Assembly (NCBI GenBank): GCA_910592205.1
Contig: CAJVPJ010000145.1
Coordinates: 1-40,147, forward strand
Source: Paraglomus occultum
Lineage: Eukaryota; Glomeromycota; Glomeromycetes; Paraglomerales; Paraglomeraceae
DNA: 40,147 nucleotides
Direction of reading: 5' to 3'
Shown: one piece after another, positions 10,108-21,757 of the stretch
Layout of the letters: each line of letters opens with the position of its first letter
Position numbering within the stretch: the stretch's first letter is position 1
Notes under the pieces: model-generated
Database searches by the model: none
Told to the model about the DNA's origin: nothing
What the model saw: only the letters and a program-made list of their open reading frames with translations
Program-made: the position numbers and the translations under genes

Positions 10108-11378
10108 ATGGCTTACAGCTACAGCGCTCAAACTATTATCTCCGTTCCAAGTTTTGTTGTGGCAGCACAGCTAGCGAGGGACGGAGAACAAGCTCGAGCT
10201 ATTTTCGCTTCCATTTGGAGGCGATATTTTGATACGCTGGCCGTATCGAGTTTTGTTTTATTGTGTTGTCAACTAACCGGTATTATCCCTGCTGGTCAAG
10301 GATATTACCTACCATCTGTTTTTATTCTTTTTTTTGTTTTTTTCCCATTAGGTTTGCACCTTCTATACTGCGACCGACAGCAGCGCCGCGAACGCGAAGA
10401 GTATATGAGGCGGCTTGAAGATTTTCAGCGCTGGCGAGACCTGCCGAGGTGGAATAACAGAAGACAACGCTCGCCTTGGTATCAACAGTGGCAACAGATG
10501 CGCCGGGAAGAAAGGGCAAACAGGTTACAGGTGACTGCTGATTGGTTAGCGGATGAGGCTCATACCGCTTCTCGCATCTTTTATCAACGGTGTCGTGCAA
10601 TGCCGGGTTTGAGCCTCTATGCACGCCCTGACATTACTCCATCGTGGGTTACAAGGGCAGCTAATTCAATGAGTAGAATACAGCCTAGGAACCTGCCAAG
10701 TAAATAAACAAAATAAGAATGATTTCTGTATTTGTAATATTATTTTGACTAAAAGTAATGTTTTGTTTTAAATAGGGGCATCCATTTTTCTGCCACTGAC
10801 AGTCGCTTACCCACCTAGAAGACCAGGGCGAAGAAGCGCTGTAGTTCGGGGGCCTCAAGGTAAATAAACAAAATAAAAACTAAATCTGTTTATTGATAAT
10901 AAATTTTGACTAACGTTTTCTTTTTTCTGAAATAGTACCTCAACCACCGCCGCCATTGGACTCTTCTGCCCAGCAACTTATGATCGACACGTAAGTTTTG
11001 ACAGCAGTGTCTTGTATCATAAGTTAGACGTTTAACTCTATTCGTTTTTATATTAAGAATGACTGTGGCCAGTTTTCTTCAGCCACGACGTAACCCACCT
11101 CGAGCCGCAAGACCACCAACAATGCAGTAAGTTTCGTTCAATTACGTTATAATTATTACAATAGATATTTAATTGTATTAATATTTGGTTTGAAAAGGGC
11201 AAACACAGCGCAACCTCCGCAACCAGTCGCAAGATCACGCGGAAGGCAGTAAGTTTTGTTCGATAACATTATATTTATTATTGTGGTTATTTAATTGTAT
11301 TAATATTTGATTTAAAGGATACAAACCCCTCTACGACGCAACCCGCCTCGAGCCGCAAGGCCGCGATGGGGCTCGTAA
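10108..11378 (+). CDS. Putative membrane protein with Arg/Pro-rich C-terminal repeats (six exons)
   Basis: Exons 10108-10699, 10776-10859, 10936-10990, 11058-11126, 11198-11248 and 11318-11378; all phases close and give 303 residues from ATG to TAA. Two hydrophobic segments (about residues 42-60 and 67-87) suggest a membrane hairpin. A strongly charged Arg/Glu/Trp-rich segment follows (about 88-140), then a low-complexity Pro/Arg tail. The motif RRNPPRAARP occurs twice, in exon 4 and exon 6. Introns 4 and 5 are clearly homologous to each other, as are introns 1 and 2, so the tail arose by exon-intron duplication. Exons are much more GC-rich than their surroundings. I do not recognise the family. 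The basic tail could bind nucleic acid or acidic partners, but that is speculation. Confidence 0.7.
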
Positions 11379-13400
11379 ACGCCATTGACAAAATTTTTAC
11401 AATAAACTTAGTATTAAATTAAATTTACTAATATTAATATTATGGCTTTTGATTGAATAATGAAGTTGAATCCAGTAAATGCCGCTTTGGAAAATTTAGT
11501 TTATTGTCTATCAATATTGCACTATGTCAAACTGCGGAAAATAAAGAGCAAGCCATCTTAGCATAATAATATTAACCGTATACTTGATGATTCAATGTGT
11601 TTTGGCTCAAACGTCTGGTGGAAATCTAACAATATTTTGAGAGAAGTAAGATTATTGGGCAAATACAACTTCCCGACTACTTACAATATCAAGAACAGCC
11701 TGTGTGTTAGCATAATAAAGGAAAAGGCTGTAATTCCTAACCCTCGTAGCGGGAGACCACTTCTTGAAAGCAATCGATAAACGCCATTTGATAAATTCTT
11801 GAAAGATATAACGGAGAGTTTAACACATTAGGTTTACTGGGTTAAGTACAATTACTGCAAGACATGTTCTTCGACTATTACAGTTCTGATTAGAGAAAAC
11901 CGCTACTTTCTGAGAGCAATAGAAAGAACGCGCTTCAAACGGTGTCAAGAAAATTGCGATGGGGATAATTTAAAGTGACGATAAGTAAACATTACGTATG
12001 GCGTAAGCCTTATAAAAATATGACATAGATTGCATATGTCCGATTGTAAAAGATGATTACAGAAAGAATATTAAAAACTGTTATTGCTTATACTTTCCAA
12101 GATGATAAGGCACCTGTACATAGAACGAAGGCTAATTAAACGTTTATGGGATATAACACAAACTCCATCCAAAAAATTATGCGGCCTGATGCAAGGTGAG
12201 TAGTTAGAAATTCTGCATAACATGCGCGTAAAGTTAGAAATACTAACAAAATAAAAACTCATATTGAGTTGATTTAAATGCTATGGATTTTATCAATGTA
12301 GCTGTCGCTAAAACTCGGTTCAAAATTTTAATTAACAGTGACAGATTACCTCACTGTAATTTAAGTCATGTTACGTTAACGTTGGCGTTATATCTCGCGG
12401 CAAACAACTATATTGATTATCCGGCACGGCGAGGCCTATACGCTTGCTTAGATTAAGGCTACGCCCGCTTTTATTATTGAAGAAGCAACTCTAACCCAGA
12501 CTTTTGAACATGTCAATGGTAGAGAGTATTAATATGTAACTTTGATACAATGTCACATTAATGTTAAGGTGCTTGAGTCATCTCCGCCTATTCTACAACA
12601 AACGCAGTTGTTAGGCAACTTACCGAGCCAGAAGATAATTATGATTAAGTATCGTGAGAGGATGACGTAATCTGTATTATTACAAAGCCGAAGACAATAG
12701 CTATTGTTAAGATAATATTACTTGTTTAACGAAAACTCACCTAACAATTACTAATTACTCGTTACTTAACTGGTCGACTTTACATCGCGGTGGCGTATGA
12801 AAATCACGATTTAAGTTGAATGATTAACAAAAATTGATGTGGCGCCGTGGAAAGAAAAATAATCCACAACGCATAAGTTGATAGGAAACGATGATAGCAA
12901 AAAATGAAGTTGAGGAACAGAGCAAAAAGCAGTGAAATTTAGATATGCGCAGAGTAACCCACGAGACGTCCTTTTTGGATTCATACATTTTCGCAATCCG
13001 TGCGTTATTTTGGTTTTGGCATTACTATTGTAAGTTATTACGCTCATTTATTAAAAAAAATCTACACATGTTTTGCATCCGTTCTGAGCTTTGGAGATTC
13101 ATCCATTAACCCCTTGACCCAACAAAATACATAATTTATGTGATAACATCGATATCCTCAGAACGGGACAAATCCCAGAATGGGTCACAACAATGAACAC
13201 AAATGACATTTAGAGTTTAAAAAAACCGAGTAACATAGAATTACGTAGGGCATTTCCCAATTTCAACGTTGGTTATTTTCATGTCACAAATTTGTTTGGA
13301 ATTGAATAACTTTATTCACACGTCATACAATATCGATATTCCCATCGACTATTTATAAATTATAGTTTATTAATTATTATACAAGTATTAACATTAAAGT
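11379..13400. other. No supported gene
   Basis: AT-rich sequence between the Arg-rich protein gene and the first receptor. An open frame at 11595-11780 ends in NPRSGRPLLESNR, which recalls the GRP linker of Tc1 transposases, but nothing around it supports a transposase. Confidence 0.5.
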
Positions 13401-15139
13401 CTACACCGAGGTAATTTGTACGACAGCATCTCCGTGCACAGGACTCGCCGTCACTTCAGATTTACTGTTCCCTCGTAACACTTCTATCCATCCGCGGAAT
13501 GTGGATTTTTTAGCAGCAAGTATTATAAAAATAAATATGCCAACACAACGCTTTATTAGCAGTAACCATATTATTAGGGAAAACTTTGGAAAGTATGGGG
13601 CGGAGATCGAAGAGCACGAAGTTTGGGTGCCGGTTTCGAGACATTGAAGCCATCCTTCAAACCATTGAGCTTTGAAATCTGGTAATTTGTATTTAAAGGT
13701 GAAAAAAGTCTGCAAATTGCGAGGTTAGGATGTTAGTTGCCGTAAAAAATTACTATATATAATAAATTAGTTATACACATGTTAACTTACCCAAGCAGTA
13801 GTATAAACGGTGACCATTAAGAAAGCCCCTGCTAGAGCGCGCCATTGGAGCCTAACCATTTCTCTTGCATATATCAATGTTCTTTGAGATTCATTAACCA
13901 ATGCTCGCTGTGCTATATTTGATTCTTTTGAATCCTCGTCCCAGACTTTCAAGGTAACCTAGTAAAGCCAAAAAATTTTTAATCTTTTTGTATTTGAATA
14001 ACAAGAGTAACCAAAGTTAAGGCTCTGTGATTGGTCATTGGATTCTCGCATTCATTCCGTTACTTACATTTGCAATATAAATAACCGTGGCCACATGCAC
14101 AGCAAATGCAACGTAAATAAAGCTCAACGGAAAATAGAACATTGGGCTTGCTTCAGGCGTAATAAAACATATGTTTCCACTTGCAACGTGGTGTGTAACT
14201 ATTGGAATTATCGTAGCAAGTATGGAGATGGACCAGATCGCTATGTGAAAACTCCTTATATGAACTATTATAAATTTGCTGCGCCAGACCGAAAGCTTTA
14301 ACAATTCATGAAGGTAAAGATTTAGTTGGCGTGAGAAACCATAACTCGACAATGTCAACATTCGCCGTGCATTGTTACTTACGAAATGAAGATGCACGAT
14401 TACCAGAGCCGACCAACACGCAAGCGCGTACGCCCCGCCGAGAGCCAAGAATGCTATAACAAATCATGACAGTTAGTATCAATTATTATCATTATAATGT
14501 TCATAATAACGCAAAATGTAGACATTACATTGAATTAAGCAAAGCCTGTTATCGCTTATTGTTGCTTGCTGAATCGGGTTTACGCACTAAAATGAACAAG
14601 GTTTTTCGATCCCGTTAAAAAACCATTCCCGTGTATAGGGGTGTCCGTATTACGTTATGTTACCGATCCCCGGATTAACTAATTAATACACTGCGCGGGG
14701 TAAATGAAATGGTTACACATACCTGACTACGTTTCTGCTGAATTGTGAAAAAATCAGTAGCGCTAAAAAGAAGCACACTGAATGCAAAAGGAATAAGAAC
14801 TTTTCTGGTAGTCAAGTTGGCATTCAAGCTGGGCAAGAATACGTAACTTGCTATTAGAAATACCATTAGAAAGAACGATACTAATCCCAGGATGCTGAAT
14901 ACTGTATACGCGGTATTTAAGTAAGAGGATGGATAGAAATTATCGGCAATGGGACATGGTAAACAGCATCCGTTTGGTAAACAGGTGGGAATGTGTGAAG
15001 TCGGTATAGATGTTGGATTATAAATTAGAGGATGTGGACAAGAAAAATTTTTTTGCGAGACTGCGGAAGTTACGTTTGTCGTAACTAATATTATGGTAAT
15101 TTTTGATATCGTTCGTAGCGATGTCGTGTTCGAAATCAT
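13401..15139 (-). CDS. Frizzled/Smoothened-like seven-TM receptor lacking the CRD (copy A)
   Basis: Six exons: 15139-14723, 14586-14529, 14453-14383, 14295-14068, 13958-13791 and 13709-13401. All phases close, giving 416 residues. The N-terminus has a hydrophobic leader and then a short Cys-rich ectodomain (CPHPLIYNPTS... CLPNGCCLPCPI, about residues 34-65) in place of the Frizzled cysteine-rich domain. Seven hydrophobic spans follow, the first at about 75-102. The third-exon motif ALGGAYALACWS and the later QWRALAG and CLETGTQTSC segments fit the Frizzled/Smoothened-like membrane domain known from amoebae and early-diverging fungi. It likely acts as a plasma-membrane receptor signalling through an unknown route; the ligand cannot be read from the sequence. 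The tail is short and ends in PVHGDAVVQITSV. Copy B, 3.5 kb away, is a paralogue. Confidence 0.85.
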
Positions 15140-18100
15140 TGTTGATGTGATGTAATGTAATGCAATGTACTTCAGAGGATTACCTATAATGTTCGATCAG
15201 CAATATATTGCCGTAAATATTCTATCAGAGAATATTAAAACTATATAGTTATCTTTCGAGCTATTTTCGTTTTCTTCTGACTTGTCAACAAACAGAATGA
15301 AACGATTATTCAGGGAAAGTAGAGTAAAAGGCGCTTTTGATGCTTTCTGAATCAGACTTATTTTTCGTGCAACTGGAGATTTTTGTCACGCTTAGATTGC
15401 GGGAAGGCGAAATGGTTACGCCGTGACGTTAAACGGAGATGTACCGAAACGAGGAAAAAAGCATTCTCCCTAATAATCATCAAATCCGATGTTAGTCTGT
15501 TGTATGAAATTTACCATGATGCATATACGAACTTAATCACATAATAATCCTGCAGTTAGAATTTGTACTTGCCGGAGAAGATAAGCGCGAACAATTTTAA
15601 ATTTTTCCATTTTTATCTTAGAACATTCCATTTCAGTGTTCTGATTACCATTCGATCCCGAAAGCTTTTGTGCAAAACTAGGTTATTAATCATGTACTAC
15701 AATGAGTTTATTTCTATAGAGGGATAGATATCCGAAGCAGAAAAACGCTATCAATATTCGCTTCTGTTTAATGAGATATAGCCCGGGGGTTCAGATAATG
15801 ATCGTCTTGTGGTTCTTGGCAATATTTATAAATCGATGCATTCGCTTTTCTTGTACAACTATGCCTATTAGTACCATATACACGTTCTCGTTATTTGTCC
15901 TCAGCTCACATTAATAAAGCTTTTTATCATAACAAAGCGAGTGTCGTAAGCAAAAACTTAATAATAAAAAAATATATAGTTGAAATAGGTATTTGTTCGA
16001 TTGGTTAGCTTTTTATTGTTATTGTGATATTTCCTTAGCCGTGCATCTCCGATGAGGGACACACTAGTATTTTGCTTCTAAGCTAATTTAGATGATGTTC
16101 AATACATAAGTGCGGGGTCAACTGTGATAATTGGTGCGCTTACTCTGCATTGTGAGAATCTTTTGTCACATGGTACAAATGAGGGACTGAAACTCCCACG
16201 AAAAATTTTAGGTTTGAAAAACTGCCATAGCCTTTCAAATTAGGAAAAATTAAACCGAACATAAGTGATATTCTTTCTCCAAAAAAAGATTGGGTTGCAT
16301 TTGTTTAAAATAGTAATGAACAACCTTAATATGATTACATGAAGAAACATGATCAAATCCAAACCAATAAATGGAGGTATTTGGCCACTGGACGCAGAAT
16401 TTTAAAAGCATGGTTTTTGAAAAATATATTGTTTCGGTTTTTGAGACTTTATTTGATTAGTTACTACACTCTCTCTGTAAAATCCCTTTTTTTTTTCGTC
16501 TTCGCTCAAGAATAGCAACTATTTGAGAACAGTTCAATGCAAGTGGTAGAGAAACGGTGCTGTTCAAAGTAGCAATTACACTCTAATACGGAACGTACAT
16601 AATTGAAATTTTGTGTATAGCATAAAATTTAGCTCGACTTGTTGTTTTATTCGTCTCTTATCGGCATATTAATATTAATATCGTTTATCCATGTGTTTTG
16701 TATAGATCTGCTTGTTCGCTTACCAAATTAGTCTTTTGAGATGGGGAAGGATATTCTTAATACACTTGGCAATAAACGCGCTTTGTGATATCCAATCAGC
16801 ATAATTATGCTTAATTATTTATGTTTTATAACAGCATATTGTACAGTACTGTTGCTCAAAAATTACGTAACGCATTATGGAATTGTTGAAAAGCAAAACA
16901 TTACAGAATTTAATTAGAAAAGTGTCGAAATATAAAATTTTAAAAAATTTATAGTCGAAATCGCGCATATGCGGCATCTCGAAAGTAAAAACATTTGACA
17001 GAAATGACGGAGACATCCAACCGAGCCGAAATTCAGCGCCAGTAAACGACCTAGTCAGTGGTTTTTATTTTTAAACGCAATAAAATGATTGGATGCGTTG
17101 TTTGAAGAAATATTATTTATTCATCCAATAGATAAGTCTTTTTTACCCTTTCTTTTAATAGCAGACGTTACTTCTATGGTTTGTTTATTTTATTAATCCT
17201 CGTATGATACTAAACTTGAATACATCTTTAACAATAAACTCCCCTAATGTTGTGTTACATGCGCATATGGGGTGCAGCAGCGATAATGAAATTTATTAAA
17301 CGATATTTTAATTTAAATTCAATTACCACTCATACTATTGTATTGGTACAATTTTGACTACATTAAAAAATTCCAACATATGCATTGCACTTCAAGGAAT
17401 ATTCTGCCAGCACACCAATATAATAGTCGATCTATTATCGGCGTGTGTAACAGTTCCACATGATTTACTTTTTTTAATTAATATTGCATTTTATGGTCCG
17501 TAATCCGGTATTGAGCGCGGAGACTTTTCAAACTAGTTATTATTATTATTATTATGGCTTTATCTGAAAAAGGAAGCCAAAAAACCCAACAGCTGCGTTG
17601 CTGTACATTCTAACTAGTCGATTGATTGAAAATAAAACTTGAGTTGTTTTCAAACTTATGCGCAATTTGTTGCGTCAATATAATCCAAGCATTCTCTGAG
17701 TCTTATGAAAGACTCTCTCTTTAAGCTAGAGTTGTAGAATTATTAATGCGTTTGCTATATTAAGTCTAGTACATGTACTCAATTTAGTGCAGTTTTCAAT
17801 TAGTAATTAGAAAGTAATTTTCCAATAGACTCACCCAAAAAATTGCAGAATGTAACTAAGCGTATACGATTGACTTAACAATTTCAGAATCGAAACCTCT
17901 TTTTTTTCTCAGAGTAAACTTTGTTTAGTGATTTAGGAATAATAAAATGCTAATAATATTATTATTGGGTGCCAAGTTAGTTGCAAAGCAAGCGTGCTGT
18001 CAGAAAAGTACGAAAGGTCGTGTGCACAAACTGTTTCAGATGATGACCAAGTTTTAAAAGTCTTGGAACTACTTTTTTTTTTCCTCAGAAATTAGCTGCC

Positions 18101-18643
18101 TTGAAGCTATGCTAGTTGCAACCGAATTTAACTTGAATATATGTTGACGTGAAACATTTCACTAGCAGTACCAAATTTAGTATGATAGTCAATCGGATAT
18201 ACCCAATTATATCAATATTAATTAATCAAAATGAGTAGACTACTTCACTTTTTCGCTTCCAGTAATTGCTTCACGCTCCCTTACATCGATTCTTTGAGAG
18301 GGTATTCCATTTCTCAACAATAACATAATTTTGATATTTTTCCTCACTCAAACCGTTCTTTAACAGTGGTCCAGAAACAAATTCAGTAGAGTTGAAGTCA
18401 GTCAATAACTTTGGGAACATTATAATTCAGCCCGGAGCGGCTAGTAATTTACTTGTAATAAATAAGCAATTGGTATAAAAGTATATCACTTTATAATATT
18501 AGTATAAATGTTTATGTCTAAATTTACAAAACAAGCTTGATCTAATTAGATATTTATGTTATATACGCAAAAACTCTGTACACAAAGATAAGCTAACTCC
18601 AAAAGCTTGCGGTAATGATGAGTGTGTTTGCAATTAGATTTGA
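15140..18643. other. Long intergenic region without a gene
   Basis: About 3.5 kb of AT-rich DNA between the two receptor paralogues. I see only short microsatellite-like stretches (TATTATTAT near 17537-17554) and no receptor-like remnant, RNA gene or transposase. Confidence 0.5.
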
Positions 18644-20343
18644 TTATGGTAGTATGGGCTGTCTCCTGCCTCTAATTTTGTTACTTAACATTTCTGCCCA
18701 CTCGTAAAATATAGCTTTTTTAGCAGCCAATAATAGAAATATGAATATTCCAACACAGCGGTTGGTGAACAACAGGATTACTAGTAGGAAAAACGATGGA
18801 AAGTGTGGGGCAGAGATCGAAGAACATGAAGTTTGAGTACCAGTTTCGAGGCATTGAACCCATTCTTCAAACCACGGATCTCCAAGATTTGGTACATTGT
18901 TTTTAAAGGTGTAAAAAACCTACAGAGTTGATAAATTAAAGATAAGCGTAAAATGAGAATGGGAATGGGAGCGAGAGAAATTAAAGTCAATTGCTACGTA
19001 AAAACACATCTCGTTGACTTACCCAGGCAGTGACGTATATAAGTAACATTAAGAATACTCCTACCAAAGCACGCCATTGGAGCCGAAATACCTTTTTAAG
19101 ACTGTTGTCGACTTTCAGGTTATCGTTGGATGTAAGTCCGCGTGTCTTGTGCCTTTTATCACCATCGCCACCGGCTTTCAGAACGACCTAGGAAAATTTC
19201 CATATGAAAGCGCATGTTAGGATACAATATTATATACAGACAATTGTCAGCTATTAAAATAAAGCCATGATTTTTGACATTGACAATTTACTACTTACAT
19301 TAGTTATGTATCCAAACGTAAAAACGTGTAAAATAAATGCGATGTAAATAAAACTCATTGGAATATAGTAAATTGCCCCCTTCTCAGGTGTAATAAAGCA
19401 TGTATTTCCGCTCGATACGTTATTCGTGACGACCGGAAGAATCATTGCAAGTAAAGAGATAGCCCATATAATTATATGGAAACCAATTATGTGATTTGTT
19501 ATGAAAGTGCTGCGCCAAACAGAGAGCTGGAGGGAAAACGTGTCATTAGCAGAACAAGATATTATTGGTAAGTATGAAAAGTTTTTCCAAACACTCACGA
19601 GGTGTAGGTGTACGAACAACAAAGATGACCAGCCAGCAAGAGCGTATGCACCGCCGAGAGCGAATAATGCTGTAGAGTATCGAATAGTAACAACAACATC
19701 TGACGTTAGCTAAAGTTGAAAGTAATACAAATAAATACAAAAGCAGAGACATGACATTACATTGAATCAAGCATAGTTTGTTATTAGAAATTGTTGCTTG
19801 TTGGACCGGGTTTACGCACTGGAATAACAATGCAAAGATTCGGGTTATTTCAATAAATCTTATTTCCGACTACCTAATACCTCTATCTGTTTCGCTTTAC
19901 CCTATCGTTACACATACCTGAGTTCTTTCCTGATGAACAGTGAAAAAATCGGTAGCACTGAAAACTATCACACTCAATGCAAACGGTATAAGAATCTTCT
20001 TGGTAGTTACGCTGTCATGTAAACTGGGCAAGTACATGTAACTTGCTATTAAGAACACCATCAGAACGGTCGCTAATATTCCCAAGATTCCGAATGTCAT
20101 GAACGCGTTATGTAATTGAGAGGACGGATAAAAGTTGTTGGCGATGGGACATGGTAAACAACATCCGTTGGGCAGACAGGTGGGGATTTCAGAAAACGGT
20201 ATAGATGTTGGATTATAGATTAAAGGATGTGGACAAGAATAATTTGATTGTGAAGCTACGGATGTTGTTTTTATTGTAATCAATATTATAAAACAGAGAA
20301 CGAGTTTTGATGTCAATCGTTGTGACCCTGTTCCTGAAACCAT
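18644..20343 (-). CDS. Frizzled/Smoothened-like seven-TM receptor lacking the CRD (copy B)
   Basis: Six exons: 20343-19918, 19818-19761, 19669-19599, 19526-19299, 19187-19023 and 18919-18644, giving 407 residues with all phases closed. Exons 2, 3 and 4 have exactly the same lengths as in copy A (58, 71 and 228 nt), and every intron sits at the same position and phase. Shared segments include CPHPLIYNPTSIP, CLPNGCCLPCPIA, NPxQQATIS, LSVWRS, RLQWRAL and CLETGTQTSCSSISAP. Differences cluster in the leader, in the loop encoded by exon 5 (basic here, GDGDKRHKTRG) and in the shorter C-terminus ending RRQPILP. The role should match copy A: a membrane receptor of the Frizzled/Smoothened-like class without the Wnt-binding domain. 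The divergence suggests an old duplication with possible specialisation of loop and tail. Confidence 0.85.
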
Positions 20344-20648
20344 GTTTAATGTAAGCGAATTAGTTATCTACAATAGTTTAACAACGGGTTCAGCTTGTCT
20401 ATTGTGTCAATTCTAACAAAGCCTGTACAGAGAAAAGACCGAGCTTTAATGTGATAAATGCGGTTTCACAACACATGAGTGTACAGTCGATGATAATATT
20501 CTACACGTAATTCATCCCGGGATGAAATCCATGAGCCTTCCTCTCTCGGATAGCGCGGACTGCTAGGGGAAATGATTATCATCTGTAAACTCTTGTGGAT
20601 GAAAACATGGTCTAGACTTAGCACCTTTAAAAAGTTACAGTAATTGGT

Positions 20649-20987
20649 GTGACTATAGCTAAATTTCTTCGTACATGGTATCGAAATTTTATTCTGTCCT
20701 TCGATCGAGAATTAATTAAACCGAAAACCAGAGCATGTATATGTGATCGATTGATCAACATTAACAGAGAGATTATGGTTAGATGTTCCGACAACATTCA
20801 TTTCATCTTAATTAAAATGGGGCTGAGGATCGTTAACGCATTGCGTTATGTTGCGACAACCCCGTCTTTGCGTTTGTTTGATCATATCATACAAGTTTCA
20901 ATGAAAAAACAAGGTTTTAACCCCGCAAATATAGAAGAAGATCGTCACTCCTATATTACACATAACTGCATAACGGTCTTAAGATAA
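20649..20987 (+). CDS. Short hypothetical protein (112 aa), doubtful
   Basis: Open frame from ATG to TAA, basic and rich in Ile/Arg/Cys (FLRTWYRNFILSFDRELIKP near the start). It lies between copy B of the receptor and the coiled-coil gene, in the orientation opposite to both. No family recognised. It is the first of three short same-strand frames within 0.9 kb that may be separate small genes, exons of one gene or a decayed gene; no splice junction with matching phase was evident. Confidence 0.3.
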   Translation: MTIAKFLRTWYRNFILSFDRELIKPKTRACICDRLININREIMVRCSDNIHFILIKMGLRIVNALRYVATTPSLRLFDHIIQVSMKKQGFNPANIEEDRHSYITHNCITVLR

Positions 20988-21013
20988 ATAAAATAAGATT
21001 TTATAACCGATTA

Positions 21014-21202
21014 GTGGTTTATTTTGCTGCATATGGAAAGCGAATGATTCATGACATCAATCAAAGATTTCCGTACGTAAGGAGTGTCCGTCACATGTTA
21101 ACAATGTCATGCGAGGAGTGTTCACGTGCTTTCTTTTTACGGCAAGATAAATGTATAGCCAAAAAAATCGCAAAAGCATATTTGAGCATAATATTTCAAT
21201 AA
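21014..21202 (+). CDS. Short hypothetical protein (62 aa), doubtful
   Basis: Second short frame of the cluster. The central part reads DINQRFPYVRSVRHMLTMSC and has a helical, basic look, followed by EECSRAFFLRQ. No known domain recognised. An acceptor-like CGATTAG lies just upstream of the start, so it could be an exon. Confidence 0.25.
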   Translation: MVYFAAYGKRMIHDINQRFPYVRSVRHMLTMSCEECSRAFFLRQDKCIAKKIAKAYLSIIFQ

Positions 21203-21256
21203 CTATTACACAATCATGTTGAGCACGATCAGTAATGAGTCTTAATATCAATTCAC

Positions 21257-21565
21257 ATGTTCATGCGACACGCTTTTGAGGCGCCAAGATTCATAACGCT
21301 AATTGAATATTTTATGAATTTGTATCCTGTACTTCCACAAGATTATGATGAGAGAAATATGGAATTATTGTTCTATAAATGTTTAACATTAACATGGAGG
21401 AATAGTATCCTTTTACTATTCAGCGAAGTGGGCCAATTGGTACGTTGTCTGACTAGACATATAAATAATGCTGCGAAAAACCCCGTCAAGTCGGTAATTT
21501 GCGGGAGTGTGAGTATCATCCCAAACGTGAAACAAATATTCATCATCAGAGAAACGATACACTGA
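21257..21565 (+). CDS. Short hypothetical protein (102 aa), doubtful
   Basis: Third frame of the cluster, with an aromatic-rich N-terminal half (FITLIEYFMNLYPVLPQDYD) and a Leu-rich middle (NSILLLFSEVGQLVRCL). ATG to TGA, uninterrupted. No family recognised; coding status is uncertain. Confidence 0.3.
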   Translation: MFMRHAFEAPRFITLIEYFMNLYPVLPQDYDERNMELLFYKCLTLTWRNSILLLFSEVGQLVRCLTRHINNAAKNPVKSVICGSVSIIPNVKQIFIIRETIH

Positions 21566-21757
21566 TGTCGAAAATACCGCCGAGAAACTTCTGTTCGATA
21601 ATAAAGCCCTTAAGCATTCGCCATAAGTGTTTCTAAGCGAAAGATCTTATTTTAATTTATAATCTTGTTCTTGTCGAACAATACATCCGTACATGAGTGT
21701 TACACAATAAAGGAAAAACAAACTCACGGAATTGACTAATTAAGCATCCACAACAAA

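Noticed and set aside
11595-11780. Tc1 transposase helix-turn-helix fragment
   Set aside because: Only the short NPRSGRP string is suggestive. No helix-turn-helix pattern, terminal repeats or catalytic motif are nearby.
14038-14301. Plus-strand 87-aa open frame
   Set aside because: It is the antisense shadow of exon 4 of receptor copy A, whose membrane segments and phases are well supported.
17537-17554. Microsatellite TTA/TAT run as a functional element
   Set aside because: It is an ordinary AT-rich simple repeat in a gene-free region.
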